Notes: generated from the letters alone by a model not told the origin. DNA of 64,000 nucleotides from Firmicutes bacterium UBA1702 (GCA_002320005.1 DCJK01000004.1:255-64254); one strand, 5' to 3'; shown: positions 16,486 through 24,084, numbered from the stretch's first letter. Program-made: numbers and translations.

Positions 16486-17835
16486 TTATCCGCGCTCTGT
16501 TTCCTTGCCCCGTTCCGGCTCTCTGTCCTGTCTTAAAATACTGTCAATGTTCTGCTTGATAACGTCGTATTCCCGGACTTGCTTTTTGAGCTTGCCATAG
16601 TCGGCGTAAAGGGCTTCTTTCTGCGCTTGGAGGGCTTCATACTCTGATTGCAGCGCAGCGAGGTTGGGGAACTTGGTAACGCCCGCCGCTTTCATAGCCC
16701 TTGCAGCGGCTTCATGGAGGATAATATCGCGCTCATGTGCGGCGCGGTATTTCTCTTTATTCTTTGCCTTACGGTATGCGTCATAAACAGGTTTTGTCTT
16801 TTGGTAGGTGGAAATATTCTTGATAAAGACCGCCATATCCGTAAGACGCTTTTCGACGTTCTTCAATGCGTCTGCGGCCTGTTCGCTCTCTGTCTGGATT
16901 TCCGCTATCCTTGCCGTTAAATCCGCATACTGTTCAATCTTATGTTCCGTCAAGAAATTCATGGTCTTAGCTGCCTGTTTCAGATTATGGATTTTCGCCC
17001 ATTGTTCATAACCTTTGCTCTGCGCTGCTTTGATACTGTTCTCAATATCAATAAGCAGACTGACGCCGCCCCGATCTGCGCGTGGAGCTTTCCCGGCGCG
17101 GGCGCGTTTGCCGCTTATCCGTTCCCTTATGGCTTCCTCTGTATAATCTGCGCCGAGGGTTTTAAGGCGGGTAAACCGTTCCTGCCCCGGAGCGCGGCAC
17201 GATACATATTTCCCCGGTTTTATCTCATAGCCCGCTGCTTGCAGCCGTTGTAGTAGTTCCTCAAAACTTGATACTTGGGGAATGAGTGCGTCAACGGCGA
17301 TTTTCAGCTTGCCTTTCCAACTGGTTCCCGTTTTCTCTGCCTGATACTCTGCATAGCTCTTTCCCTTACTCCCTTTGCCGGGAACGACAACAGACAATCC
17401 ATTTTCCCGGCACAGCTTGTCGCTCATGTTCCGTATGCCGTAATAGCTGCGCTTATTGGAATTGTATTTGTGGTGGTCTACGAAATTGACCGCGCAGAAA
17501 ATAATGTGGTTATGGACGTGTCCTTTGTCAATGTGCGTCGTCAAGACATATTCATGCTGCCCTTTGGTTACTGCGTCGGCAAGCTGCCGCCCGATTTTGT
17601 GGGCGGTTTCATAATCCACTTCCCCCGGCTCAAAGGACTGTATCAAATGAAAGGCTAAATTGTTGCCCTTTTGGAGAGCTTGCGACAGGGTATATTCAAA
17701 CTCAATGTCTGCCGTTTCATAGGCGCAGCCGAAAGAGGACACAAGCATTTTCCCGTCCGTCTTATCTGGATTTTGGATATAGTCAAGGGCTTTGCTCAAC
17801 GTGCTTTTAACAGGCTTAATCTTTGTAACCGCCAT
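16486..17835 (-). CDS. Relaxase, MobP/VirD2-type mobilization nuclease
   Basis: The 449-residue relaxase nicks the ICE at oriT and pilots the single strand through the mating channel. The N-terminal relaxase domain has a tyrosine at residue 19 (LDYIQN), a candidate nucleophile, and the metal-binding three-His motif HIDKGHVHNH at residues 101-110. The rest is basic and, from about residue 270, largely helical. ATG 17835 lies inside the 3' end of mobC (40-bp overlap), so the genes are coupled. The relaxase is encoded opposite to the transfer operon, as in other Tn1549-like elements. Confidence 0.92.
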   Translation of the reverse strand: MAVTKIKPVKSTLSKALDYIQNPDKTDGKMLVSSFGCAYETADIEFEYTLSQALQKGNNLAFHLIQSFEPGEVDYETAHKIGRQLADAVTKGQHEYVLTTHIDKGHVHNHIIFCAVNFVDHHKYNSNKRSYYGIRNMSDKLCRENGLSVVVPGKGSKGKSYAEYQAEKTGTSWKGKLKIAVDALIPQVSSFEELLQRLQAAGYEIKPGKYVSCRAPGQERFTRLKTLGADYTEEAIRERISGKRARAGKAPRADRGGVSLLIDIENSIKAAQSKGYEQWAKIHNLKQAAKTMNFLTEHKIEQYADLTARIAEIQTESEQAADALKNVEKRLTDMAVFIKNISTYQKTKPVYDAYRKAKNKEKYRAAHERDIILHEAAARAMKAAGVTKFPNLAALQSEYEALQAQKEALYADYGKLKKQVREYDVIKQNIDSILRQDREPERGKETERG

Positions 17836-18125
17836 ATCTCCGCAAGCACCCCCTTTATTTCCTCTATGTCCTCTTGGTAGACGCTGCCCGTCGCGTTGAC
17901 ACGCTTTGCAATCTGATTGACGTTGACACCGATTTTCTGTATTTCCGCTGTCATTGCCTTAATGTCGCTATGGTCTACTTGAATGATGTACCCGTCAATG
18001 GCAATCTTCCTAAGATATGCCGCCATGTTCCGGGTGGGTATGAGCTTCATTTTTTCAAGAATTAAATCCCGTTCTGCTTCCGTTACTCTGAATTTGATTT
18101 GTACCGTCCTTTTGCGCCCGTCCAT
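17796..18125 (-). CDS. mobC: MobC-type relaxosome accessory protein
   Basis: The 109-residue protein begins MDGRKRTVQIKFRVTEAERD, an MobC-family ribbon-helix-helix DNA-binding opening, followed by a helical part with IGVNVNQIAKRVNATG. MobC proteins bind oriT and help the relaxase open the DNA. ATG 18125 has AAAGGAG upstream; a longer frame to 18182 runs into the oriT-like block and is not used. It overlaps the relaxase gene and lies only about 20 bp from the putative oriT. Confidence 0.9.
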   Translation of the reverse strand: MDGRKRTVQIKFRVTEAERDLILEKMKLIPTRNMAAYLRKIAIDGYIIQVDHSDIKAMTAEIQKIGVNVNQIAKRVNATGSVYQEDIEEIKGVLAEIWRLQRLSLLKAR

Positions 18126-18146
18126 GCTTTCGCTCCTTTCCGTTCC

Positions 18147-18245
18147 GAGGGTTTGGGACACTTCCCAACAAGCAATTTTCAACCGACGCGCCGCAGCGCG
18201 GGAGGGCGAAAATACGGAAGTGGGTACCCGCTTCCTATGCTTGCT
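18147..18245 (-). other. Putative oriT, copy 2 of the duplicated block
   Basis: This block lies directly upstream of mobC and the relaxase, where oriT is expected. It contains TTGGGA-CACT-TCCCAA (18154-18169) within a 29-bp segment and the near-palindrome GGAAGTGGGTACCCGCTTCC (18216-18235) within a 30-bp segment. Both segments match copy 1 at 10358-10457 in reverse orientation. Between them is a GC hairpin (GCGC-CGCA-GCGC). The nick site cannot be placed from the sequence alone. Confidence 0.6.
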
Positions 18246-18304
18246 ATGAAAGTTTTTCCTTATTCCCTACTACAACGGAAAGCCCCGTTTTGCCAAACTT
18301 ACGC

Positions 18305-18342
18305 AAAAGAAAAACGCTGCAATCTCAAAAAGATTACAACGC
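18305..18342 (-). terminator. Terminator after the XRE regulator
   Basis: On the minus strand a stem with two G-U pairs (GCGTTGTAATC with GATTGCAGCG) and an adjacent U-run lies 14 bases after the XRE stop codon. Confidence 0.65.
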
Positions 18343-18355
18343 TTCCTAAGCCTAT

Positions 18356-18709
18356 TCAGTTTTCGTTTTCGACTTCTGCAATTTCTTTCGCTGTTGCGGT
18401 AACAATCCGTATGCCCTTATCGCTCATGCTGTCAAGCAGCGTGTCGAGCTGCCGCCTTTGCGTCGATTTTTCCGCTGTCTTATCCGGGAAAAAGAATTGG
18501 TCTACGGATATGTCATAACGGGTTACAAGCTCATAAAAGATTTGCAGGCTTGGCTGTTGCCCTTTGTTTTCAATATTCGCAAGGTAGCGAGGGGAAATGT
18601 TCATTTCGTCGCTTACTTTCTTGCGGCTTTCATTTCTGCCTGTCCGCGCTGCTTTTATGGCTTGCCCGAAAGCTGCAAAGTCATACAAAGGTACTGGTCT
18701 TTTTGCCAT
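18356..18709 (-). CDS. XRE-family helix-turn-helix regulator
   Basis: The 117-residue protein has an N-terminal Cro/CI-type HTH (about residues 14-68, with RKKVSDEMNISPRYLANIENKG) and a C-terminal helical part. Such regulators sit near the regulatory end of Tn1549/Tn916-like ICEs and repress excision and transfer genes; direct targets here are unknown. ATG 18709 has GGTGAA upstream. The gene has its own terminator and diverges from the arsR-like operon, which appears to be inserted beside it. Confidence 0.88.
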   Translation of the reverse strand: MAKRPVPLYDFAAFGQAIKAARTGRNESRKKVSDEMNISPRYLANIENKGQQPSLQIFYELVTRYDISVDQFFFPDKTAEKSTQRRQLDTLLDSMSDKGIRIVTATAKEIAEVENEN

Positions 18710-18815
18710 AATAATTCACCCAACTACGTTTACTGTTCCTTTCTTTGCTTGGATATGCTTACACAGTACCTACTATTAGCCAAAATAATTCATATTATTG
18801 CCGGATAAAAACATA

Positions 18816-18843
18816 TTGACAAATTTCAATTTGTGTATATAAT
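18816..18843 (+). promoter_or_regulatory. Promoter with ArsR operator for the metalloid cargo
   Basis: TTGACA (18816-18821) and TATAAT (18838-18843) are 16 bases apart. The palindrome ACAAAT-TTCA-ATTTGT (about 18819-18834) fills the spacer and is a typical ArsR/SmtB operator position: a bound repressor would block RNA polymerase. A related GACAAATTTCAAT sequence recurs at 19238-19250. Confidence 0.75.
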
Positions 18844-18877
18844 AGTTTATAGAAGCACGTCAACAGGAGGTGAGATT

Positions 18878-19192
18878 ATGGAACTTGATGAAAAAAAAAT
18901 ACCAACGATTTTCAAAGCATTTTGTGATGAAAACCGTGTTAAAATTTTGAAACTATTGCTTACAGGAGAGAAGTGTGCTTGTGTACTATTAGATGATATG
19001 CACATTACGCAACCAACGCTTTCCCACCACATGAAAATACTTTGTGATTCTGGTATAGTGATAGGACGCAAAGAGGGGAAATGGATGCACTACTCTATTT
19101 CAGAGAATGGCGTGCAGTATGCAATAGATTGTCTACAAGCGCTTATGATTACAAGTGCAGCATTTGAAAATAAGTCGTGTTGTGATAGGTAA
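18878..19192 (+). CDS. ArsR/SmtB-family metalloregulator
   Basis: The 104-residue winged-helix repressor has the recognition segment ITQPTLSHHMKIL and a CAC pair in GEKCACVLLDDM, the position of As(III)-binding cysteines in ArsR. A second Cys pair (SCCDR) ends the protein. ATG 18878 follows AGGAGGTGAG; the upstream frame from 18833 overlaps the promoter. It is first in an operon with the permease and thioredoxin-like genes and probably represses it until an arsenical or related metalloid binds. The ligand is inferred. Confidence 0.88.
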   Translation: MELDEKKIPTIFKAFCDENRVKILKLLLTGEKCACVLLDDMHITQPTLSHHMKILCDSGIVIGRKEGKWMHYSISENGVQYAIDCLQALMITSAAFENKSCCDR

Positions 19193-19233
19193 GTTTACTT
19201 ACTTTTCCGCACGACTTATCAAAACATCAACAT

Positions 19234-19256
19234 ATAGACAAATTTCAATATTTCTA
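19234..19256 (+). promoter_or_regulatory. Second ArsR-box-like site before the permease
   Basis: TAGACAAATTTCAATATTTCTA is partly palindromic, and its core GACAAATTTCAAT is identical to the promoter operator at 18819. It lies 18 bp before the permease start. No good -10 box is visible beside it, so it may be a secondary binding site. Confidence 0.45.
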
Positions 19257-19273
19257 TTTCAAGGAGGCTATTT

Positions 19274-20287
19274 ATGGATATGCTAAAAACAGGTTGGAAC
19301 TTCTTTCAAAATGAAGTTTTAGGTATGGCATGGCTTAATCGTCTAATAGGTAATTTAATTAACGCTTGCGGATTAGACGCAACGAGCAAAATCGGTGGTA
19401 GTATTCAATTTTTTGTTTACGACACAATCAAAATCATGGTGTTGTTAGGGGTTCTGATTTTAATTATTTCATATATTCAAAGCTATTTCCCGCCGGAACG
19501 GACAAAGAAAATTCTTGGAAGGTTTCATGGTATCGGCGCAAATATAATTTCTGCGCTCCTTGGTACGGTAACGCCTTTTTGTTCTTGTTCTTCCATTCCT
19601 CTGTTTATCGGTTTTACAAGTGCAGGTCTGCCGCTTGGAGTTACTTTTTCTTTCCTGATTTCTTCTCCAATGGTTGACCTCGGTTCGCTTGTTCTGCTAA
19701 TGAGTATATTTGGGTGGAAGATAGCCGTTGCTTATGTCGTGCTTGGGCTTGTGATAGCCGTTGCAGGTGGTACATTGATTGAAAAACTACATCTTGAAAG
19801 CTACGTTGAGGATTTTATAAGGGGTGGAAACAGTCTTGATGTTCCGCAGGAAGAACTACACTTCAAAGACCGTATCAAATACGCATGGGAGCAGGTTTTA
19901 GCAACAGCAAAAAAGGTTGCCCCCTATGTACTGATTGGCGTAGGTATCGGTGCATTTATCCATGATTGGATACCCGAAGATTTTATTGTCAAAGTGCTTG
20001 GTACGGGTAATCCCTTTGGCGTAATCCTTGCGACGATTGCGGGCGTTCCTATGTATGCAGATATTTTTGGTACACTCCCGATTGCAGAAGCCTTGCTTGC
20101 AAAAGGCGCTCAACTTGGTGTCGTCCTGTCTTTTATGATGAGTGTAACCACGCTGTCGCTGCCCTCTATGATTATGTTACGAAAAGCCGTAAAGCCTAAA
20201 TTGCTTGGTGTTTTCATTGCAATTTGTACCATAGGAATTATTCTTGTAGGCTATTTTTTCAATGCAATTTCTTACTTGTTAATATAA
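19274..20287 (+). CDS. ArsP_1/DUF318-family permease, probable metalloid exporter
   Basis: The 337-residue protein has about eight to ten membrane helices. The first half contains TPFCSCSSIPLFIGF and the second half a related GVPMYADIFGTLPIAEALL, the two internally related repeats of this family. Members export organoarsenicals (ArsP) or other thiol-reactive metals. The CSCSS motif supplies candidate ligands. Gene order ArsR, permease, thioredoxin-like protein supports metalloid resistance; the exact substrate cannot be read from sequence. ATG 19274 has AAGGAGG upstream. Codon use is AT-rich compared with ICE backbone genes. Confidence 0.85.
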   Translation: MDMLKTGWNFFQNEVLGMAWLNRLIGNLINACGLDATSKIGGSIQFFVYDTIKIMVLLGVLILIISYIQSYFPPERTKKILGRFHGIGANIISALLGTVTPFCSCSSIPLFIGFTSAGLPLGVTFSFLISSPMVDLGSLVLLMSIFGWKIAVAYVVLGLVIAVAGGTLIEKLHLESYVEDFIRGGNSLDVPQEELHFKDRIKYAWEQVLATAKKVAPYVLIGVGIGAFIHDWIPEDFIVKVLGTGNPFGVILATIAGVPMYADIFGTLPIAEALLAKGAQLGVVLSFMMSVTTLSLPSMIMLRKAVKPKLLGVFIAICTIGIILVGYFFNAISYLLI

Positions 20288-20318
20288 GCGAATATAAAAT
20301 TTTTTGGAGGTAATTATT

Positions 20319-20702
20319 ATGACATTATTTGGTTTTGGAAAGAAGAAAGAAAAAGAAATAAACGCTCCTGTTTGTACTTGCAATGGTAACTGTTCCGTGT
20401 CTGAAACAGTTGAACCGGAAAATTTGAATAACTGTTGTCAAGACATACAAGGCAGAATTTGCTGTATCAAGGTATTAGGTTCAGGGTGTTGTCATGCTCT
20501 TTATGAGAACACACAATCCGCCGTTAAAGCAATGGGGATTTCCGTAGAAGTAGAATATATTACGGACTTGAAAAAGGTTATGGAATATGGCGTTATGAGT
20601 GTACCTGCTCTTGTTGTCAACAACAAAGTAGTATCTACGGGGAAAGTGCTGAAAACAGAAAACGTGCAAAAACTGTTACAAAAAATCGTTTCCGAAAAAT
20701 AA
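20319..20702 (+). CDS. Cys-rich thioredoxin-like protein of the metalloid operon
   Basis: The 127-residue protein has a Cys-rich N-terminal extension (CTCNGNC, NCCQD, RICCIK) and a small thioredoxin-fold domain from about residue 47 (IKVLGSGCCHALYENT). The family normally has GxGCxxC; here the two cysteines are adjacent, as if two residues were lost. The cis-Pro loop MSVPALVV is present. It probably hands a metalloid or electrons to the permease. ATG 20319 is chosen because TTTGGAGG lies upstream. The operon ends at a strong terminator. Confidence 0.82.
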   Translation: MTLFGFGKKKEKEINAPVCTCNGNCSVSETVEPENLNNCCQDIQGRICCIKVLGSGCCHALYENTQSAVKAMGISVEVEYITDLKKVMEYGVMSVPALVVNNKVVSTGKVLKTENVQKLLQKIVSEK

Positions 20703-20792
20703 ATTTAATATCAAATTTACGCCTTATTATCAATAATTCAAATAGCGATTTAATGCTATGTAAAACAACAAAACTGCCGAATGTAGGCAGAT

Positions 20793-20840
20793 AAAACGGC
20801 GGTTTTGAAATATTTACTCAAAACCGCCGTTTTCTTTTTG
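20793..20840 (+). terminator. Terminator of the metalloid operon
   Basis: A perfect 16-bp stem, AAAACGGCGGTTTTGA (20793-20808) with TCAAAACCGCCGTTTT (20818-20833), precedes CTTTTTG. The A/T-rich symmetry suggests it can act in both directions. Confidence 0.9.
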
Positions 20841-21190
20841 AAAAATAAGATAACGGGGGGTGTATTAAAGTCGCCCTTTTTTGAGGATACGGCGGTATCA
20901 AGGAGGTATCGCCATGTCCTTTTTCTATATCGCCATATCTTTTAGCTTATCAAAAAAAGCCCGACCGCCGCCGGGAACACTTCTACCCTCATATATGAAC
21001 TGTCAAATCATCTAAATACCGCTTACAATTCCTTTGCGCTTGTCTGCATCTTGCAGACAGGCGCATTTTGCATTTTCGGGAGGTTTTTTCAAAAAAGTTT
21101 CGCTTTCATTCGGCGTTTGAAAAAATCGCCTGTATTATCCCGCGAAAAGGGGAGGTACCGCCACCTTTCAACACGAAAGGAGGTGAGAAC
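20841..21190 (+). other. Intergenic region upstream of the sigma-like gene
   Basis: No gene is visible. A GC hairpin (GCGCTTGTCTGC at 21036-21047 with GCAGACAGGCGC at 21053-21064) followed by ATTTTGCATTTTC may be a terminator or attenuator. A second short IR and AAAGGAGGTGAG sit before the sigma-like gene. Confidence 0.5.
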
Positions 21191-21631
21191 ATGGAACCTA
21201 ATCGCGTGGAATTTCAGAAGCAATGTATCTTTCAAAGTTTCTGTAAACGGGTGCTGCACAACGAAGCCTGCAACGCCCACGAGGAAATCCGGCGTCGCAG
21301 AGCAAAGGAAGTGTCGTTTTCCGACCTTGCCTTGCATGAGGAACGACAGCTTTATACGCTTGATAAGTATTTTCAAGACGAAGAAGCCGAGCCGAGCTAT
21401 CAGCAGGCAGGAAAGAAAATCACGCCGAAGCTGCTGCTTGAAGCAATCCGCACTTTGCCGGAAGAAAAAAGGAAAGCTATCATGCTGTACTATTTCGAGG
21501 GCATGACCGACGTGGAGATTGGAAAGTTATTCAATACGTCGCGCAGCACGATACAGTACAGACGGACAAGCTCTTTTGAAATCTTGAAGAAATATTTGGA
21601 GGAACACGCTGATGAATGGGACGAATGGTAA
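21191..21631 (+). CDS. Sigma-70-like ICE regulator (region 4)
   Basis: The 146-residue protein has a C-terminal sigma region-4 HTH (LPEEKRKAIMLYYFEGMTDVEIGKLFNTSRSTIQYRR, about residues 93-129), similar to the ORF7-type regulators of Tn916 and Tn1549. It probably directs expression of excision or transfer genes. ATG 21191 follows AAAGGAGGTGAG, and the open frame upstream from 21068 is not used. Its 3' end overlaps the next gene by 20 bp. Confidence 0.85.
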   Translation: MEPNRVEFQKQCIFQSFCKRVLHNEACNAHEEIRRRRAKEVSFSDLALHEERQLYTLDKYFQDEEAEPSYQQAGKKITPKLLLEAIRTLPEEKRKAIMLYYFEGMTDVEIGKLFNTSRSTIQYRRTSSFEILKKYLEEHADEWDEW

Positions 21632-21869
21632 ACAATCTGACTTCCCGGACGTTGCCCTTGTTCCCTATCCTGTCATTGTGGCAGCGACAAAGGGCGACCC
21701 GGACGCTATGAAAATTGTCTTGCAGCATTTTAGTGGTTACATAGCGAGCCTTTCCATGCGGAAGCTCTGCGACGAGCGCGGAAACGTCTATTTTGGCGTT
21801 GACGAGGATATTCGCCAACGGCTGCAAGCAAGACTAATGAGGGCAATCCTCACATTTAGGGTTGAATAA
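21612..21869 (+). CDS. Small HTH-type ICE protein (HTH_16-like)
   Basis: The 85-residue protein reads VALVPYPVIVAATKGDPDAM followed by a helical domain ending in RLQARLMRAILTFRVE. This matches the short helix-turn-helix protein (ORF8/HTH_16 type) that accompanies the sigma-like gene in Tn916 and Tn1549 relatives. ATG 21612 lies inside the sigma-like gene, with GGAGG ten bases upstream, so translation is coupled. A regulatory role is inferred. Confidence 0.8.
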   Translation: MNGTNGKQSDFPDVALVPYPVIVAATKGDPDAMKIVLQHFSGYIASLSMRKLCDERGNVYFGVDEDIRQRLQARLMRAILTFRVE

Positions 21870-22296
21870 CTGCACCGATACCGAAACGTCTTAACCCCTT
21901 TTCCGTTTCGTATCAATCCGCAGCAGCCCCGTATGTTCCTTGACAAAGAAAGCGACGCAAGATAACGGCGACGCAGTATAGGGCAAACCGGGTACGTCCT
22001 TTTTGCGCCGAGCCATACGGAGGGTGCGCCATGACGCTATTCCTCTATCGGGAAAAGCCGAGCGAGAAACACCGCGACGGGAAGCAAGTTAGCAGCTTGC
22101 GGGCGACAACACGCATTGAGGGGAGATAAGCCTTTACAGCCACAGTCCGAGCGTTCAGAGCGTCGCAGGCAATGGGTAAAGCTGCCTTAAATGAGCAGGG
22201 GTGCAATTCCCGCGAGGTTGTGCTAACAGCCGCCCGGTTAAAGCCCACTTTTTGTAACTTGACTTTTTAGCCATTTATGAAAGGGGGTATTTTCCT
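21870..22296 (+). other. 427-bp conserved-looking non-coding stretch before xis
   Basis: No standard gene is present except a 32-codon frame. An inverted repeat (GATACCGAAACG with CGTTTCGTATC) begins at about 21,878. Between 22,140 and 22,250 several small stems are possible, among them GGTTGT-GCTA-ACAGCC and GGG-TGCAATT-CCC. The layout looks like structured RNA or Int/Xis binding DNA more than protein coding. Confidence 0.45.
22031..22129 (+). CDS. Possible 32-residue basic peptide
   Basis: ATG 22031 follows ACGGAGGG at nine bases and opens MTLFLYREKPSEKHRDGKQV, ending with TAA at 22127-22129. The peptide is Arg/Lys-rich with no recognised family. The ribosome binding site is good, but the ORF is short and may be incidental. 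Confidence 0.3.
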   Translation: MTLFLYREKPSEKHRDGKQVSSLRATTRIEGR

Positions 22297-22533
22297 ATGG
22301 CAAAAAAGGAAACAGCAAGCCCCGCTATCCCTGTATTCCCTATGTTAAAGACCGTTGAGCAAATGAGCAAGATTAGCGGTATCGGGGAAAATAAACTGCG
22401 CGAGCTTATGGATAGTGGCGAGCTTGAATATATACAAAATGGAAACCGTCGTTTGATAGCTGACGCTGCAATCTGGGACTGGTACCACAGGGCAAAGACG
22501 ACAGCGAAGCCCCCGGCACGACAGGGAGGTTAA
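22297..22533 (+). CDS. xis: Excisionase
   Basis: The 78-residue protein has a winged-helix excisionase domain (KTVEQMSKISGIGENKLRELMDSGELEYIQNG). It bends the ICE ends and directs integrase towards excision. ATG 22297 follows AAAGGGGG. It lies 3 bp before int, the standard xis-int pair of Tn916/Tn1549 elements. Confidence 0.9.
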   Translation: MAKKETASPAIPVFPMLKTVEQMSKISGIGENKLRELMDSGELEYIQNGNRRLIADAAIWDWYHRAKTTAKPPARQGG

Positions 22534-22536
22534 GCT

Positions 22537-23841
22537 ATGGCTATATCAACAAGGCAGGTTAAGAATAAACGCGACAGCAACGGCGTACTGACCGGGCGGC
22601 CGGGTACAGTTTACGACGTGAATATAAAGTACACCGCCCCGAATGGGGAAAAGAAAACCTATTCAAAAAAGGGCTTTCCAACAAAAAAGGAAGCAACGCA
22701 GCATGAAGCAGAGATGAAAGCAAAGCTCCATAATCCGGGACAGATTGCGTCTATCGCTTCACAGCGGAAACAGACCGTTGCAAGCTATCTGAATGAATGG
22801 GTAGAAAGCTATGCAAGAGTGAACTTGCGCCCCTCTACTTACGACGGGTACAAAAGAACGATTGCAAACTACATCACGCCATATATCGGCGGCGTTGCCC
22901 TTAATCAGCTTACCCCCGCTATGGTAGACAAAATGTTTCAGCAGATTATTGACAAAGGCTTGAAACCGTCCACCGCAGCCGGGGCAAAGCGTGTGTTGAG
23001 CGTGGCGTTGAGCCATGCCCGGAAATACCGCTATATCGAAACAAACGCAGCAAAGGACACGCTTACGAAGTTTGGAAAGAGCGACAAGACCCCCGACCCG
23101 TACACGCCGGAACAGGTAAAAGCCCTTATGCAGCGCGTCGAGGGTACCGTTTGGGAAATGCCCGTTATCTTAGGCGGGCTTTACGGTATGCGCCGTTCTG
23201 AAATCCTGGGCTTGCGTTGGCGCAATGTGGATTTGGAAAACAACACCTTTGACGTTTCCGAGCAGCTACCCTTTAAGGTACCGCCAAAAACAAAAGTCAT
23301 TGAGGAAATGGCACCGCCGAAATCCAACGGGCGAAAGCTGCCTATCACAGAGCTTGCCCGCCCGTTCTTTCTCAAACAGTTTGCTATGCAGGAAGCGCAG
23401 CGCGAACAGGCAGAAAAGGACGGAAAGCCTTACTATGACAATGACCTTGTTGTAGCGAAGCCGGACGGTTCCCCTATCTCCGCGTCGTGGGTATCTTCCC
23501 AGTTTGGAAAGCTGCTTGAAGATTTGGATATGCCGCATATCCGCTTTCACGATTTGCGCCATACAGCAGCTACAAATATGCACCAACTGACAGGCGACTT
23601 CTACACCGTAGGCGAAGTGTTAGGACATACACTTGCGGGTATCGGCGTATCGCTTGGGCTGTCTATGAACTTTGAAGCTGTTACCGCCCGTTATGTGGAC
23701 GTGCGGCTTGAACGCAAAAAAGAAGTCTTAGACGCTTATCATGGGGCGGTCAAACAGGCAGACCCGGCAAAGGCAGAGAAAGCCGAGCCGAAGAAAGCAA
23801 AGAGCGCGGCAAAGAAAAAGAGCAGCGATTTAGAGCTTTAA
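22537..23841 (+). CDS. int: Tyrosine integrase of the ICE
   Basis: The 434-residue integrase has an N-terminal arm-binding domain, a core-binding SAM-like domain (about residues 80-165) and a C-terminal catalytic domain. Catalytic residues are visible: Arg219 (GMRRSEILGLRW), His338 and Arg341 (HDLRHTAA), His364 (LGHTLAG) and nucleophile Tyr386 (ARYVDV). The Ala/Lys-rich tail is usual in this subgroup. It is the last ICE gene; arm-type direct repeats and a terminator follow. It acts with Xis on the two ICE ends. Confidence 0.95.
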   Translation: MAISTRQVKNKRDSNGVLTGRPGTVYDVNIKYTAPNGEKKTYSKKGFPTKKEATQHEAEMKAKLHNPGQIASIASQRKQTVASYLNEWVESYARVNLRPSTYDGYKRTIANYITPYIGGVALNQLTPAMVDKMFQQIIDKGLKPSTAAGAKRVLSVALSHARKYRYIETNAAKDTLTKFGKSDKTPDPYTPEQVKALMQRVEGTVWEMPVILGGLYGMRRSEILGLRWRNVDLENNTFDVSEQLPFKVPPKTKVIEEMAPPKSNGRKLPITELARPFFLKQFAMQEAQREQAEKDGKPYYDNDLVVAKPDGSPISASWVSSQFGKLLEDLDMPHIRFHDLRHTAATNMHQLTGDFYTVGEVLGHTLAGIGVSLGLSMNFEAVTARYVDVRLERKKEVLDAYHGAVKQADPAKAEKAEPKKAKSAAKKKSSDLEL

Positions 23842-23891
23842 CCGCTGTATCTCTTTACCGCTTCTTATACCGTTTTATAGCCCCGCGTGGG

Positions 23892-23913
23892 ATTTGGGCA
23901 CCATTTGGGCACC
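23892..23913 (+). repeat. Tandem 11-bp repeats, candidate integrase arm sites
   Basis: ATTTGGGCACC occurs twice in direct succession (23892-23902 and 23903-23913), followed by ATTT. Directly repeated short sites just inside the right end are the arm-type integrase sites of Tn916-like elements. Confidence 0.6.
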
Positions 23914-23951
23914 ATTTACCGAAAAAGCACCACTAACACAGGCGATAAAAG

Positions 23952-24003
23952 AAACGCCGAGAACGCGCAAAAACATAGAGTTTATGCGGGTTTCCGGCGT
24001 TTT
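23952..24003 (+). terminator. Terminator after int
   Basis: AAACGCCG (23952-23959) pairs with CGGCGTTT (23995-24002), with an inner stem CGCAAAAAC/GTTTATGCG, and a T-run follows. It marks the last transcription unit of the ICE; the ICE end probably lies within the next 60 bases. Confidence 0.6.
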
Positions 24004-24084
24004 CTAATCCCTCAACCGACCTAAAATCATCTTGCGGCAGAGAGAAAAATTCTACTATTTTTTATATGGAAGAAGGACAATACT

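Larger units (their letters stand above)
1..24050. mobile_element. Tn1549-type integrative and conjugative element (partial; right end approximate)
   Basis: This segment carries the gene order typical of Tn1549-like conjugative elements of gut Firmicutes: Maff2, VirB6, PrgI, VirB4, methyltransferase, CHAP hydrolase, DUF4315, DUF4366, TopB, LtrC/ArdC-like protein, TTRAP and Cys-rich VLP proteins, relaxase, MobC, regulators, Xis and Int. It is GC-richer than the chromosome to its right, apart from two AT-rich cargo islands at 15,270-16,480 and 18,780-20,840. The left end and the coupling protein gene lie outside the window. The right end is inferred between the int terminator at about 24,003 and the sigma-factor remnant at 24,085; no target duplication can be checked because the left end is missing. 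Confidence 0.9.

Noticed and set aside
22170..22250. Cobalamin-riboswitch-like segment GGGGTGCAATTCCC
   Set aside because: Only a short part resembles the B12 box, core stems are missing and no B12 gene follows.
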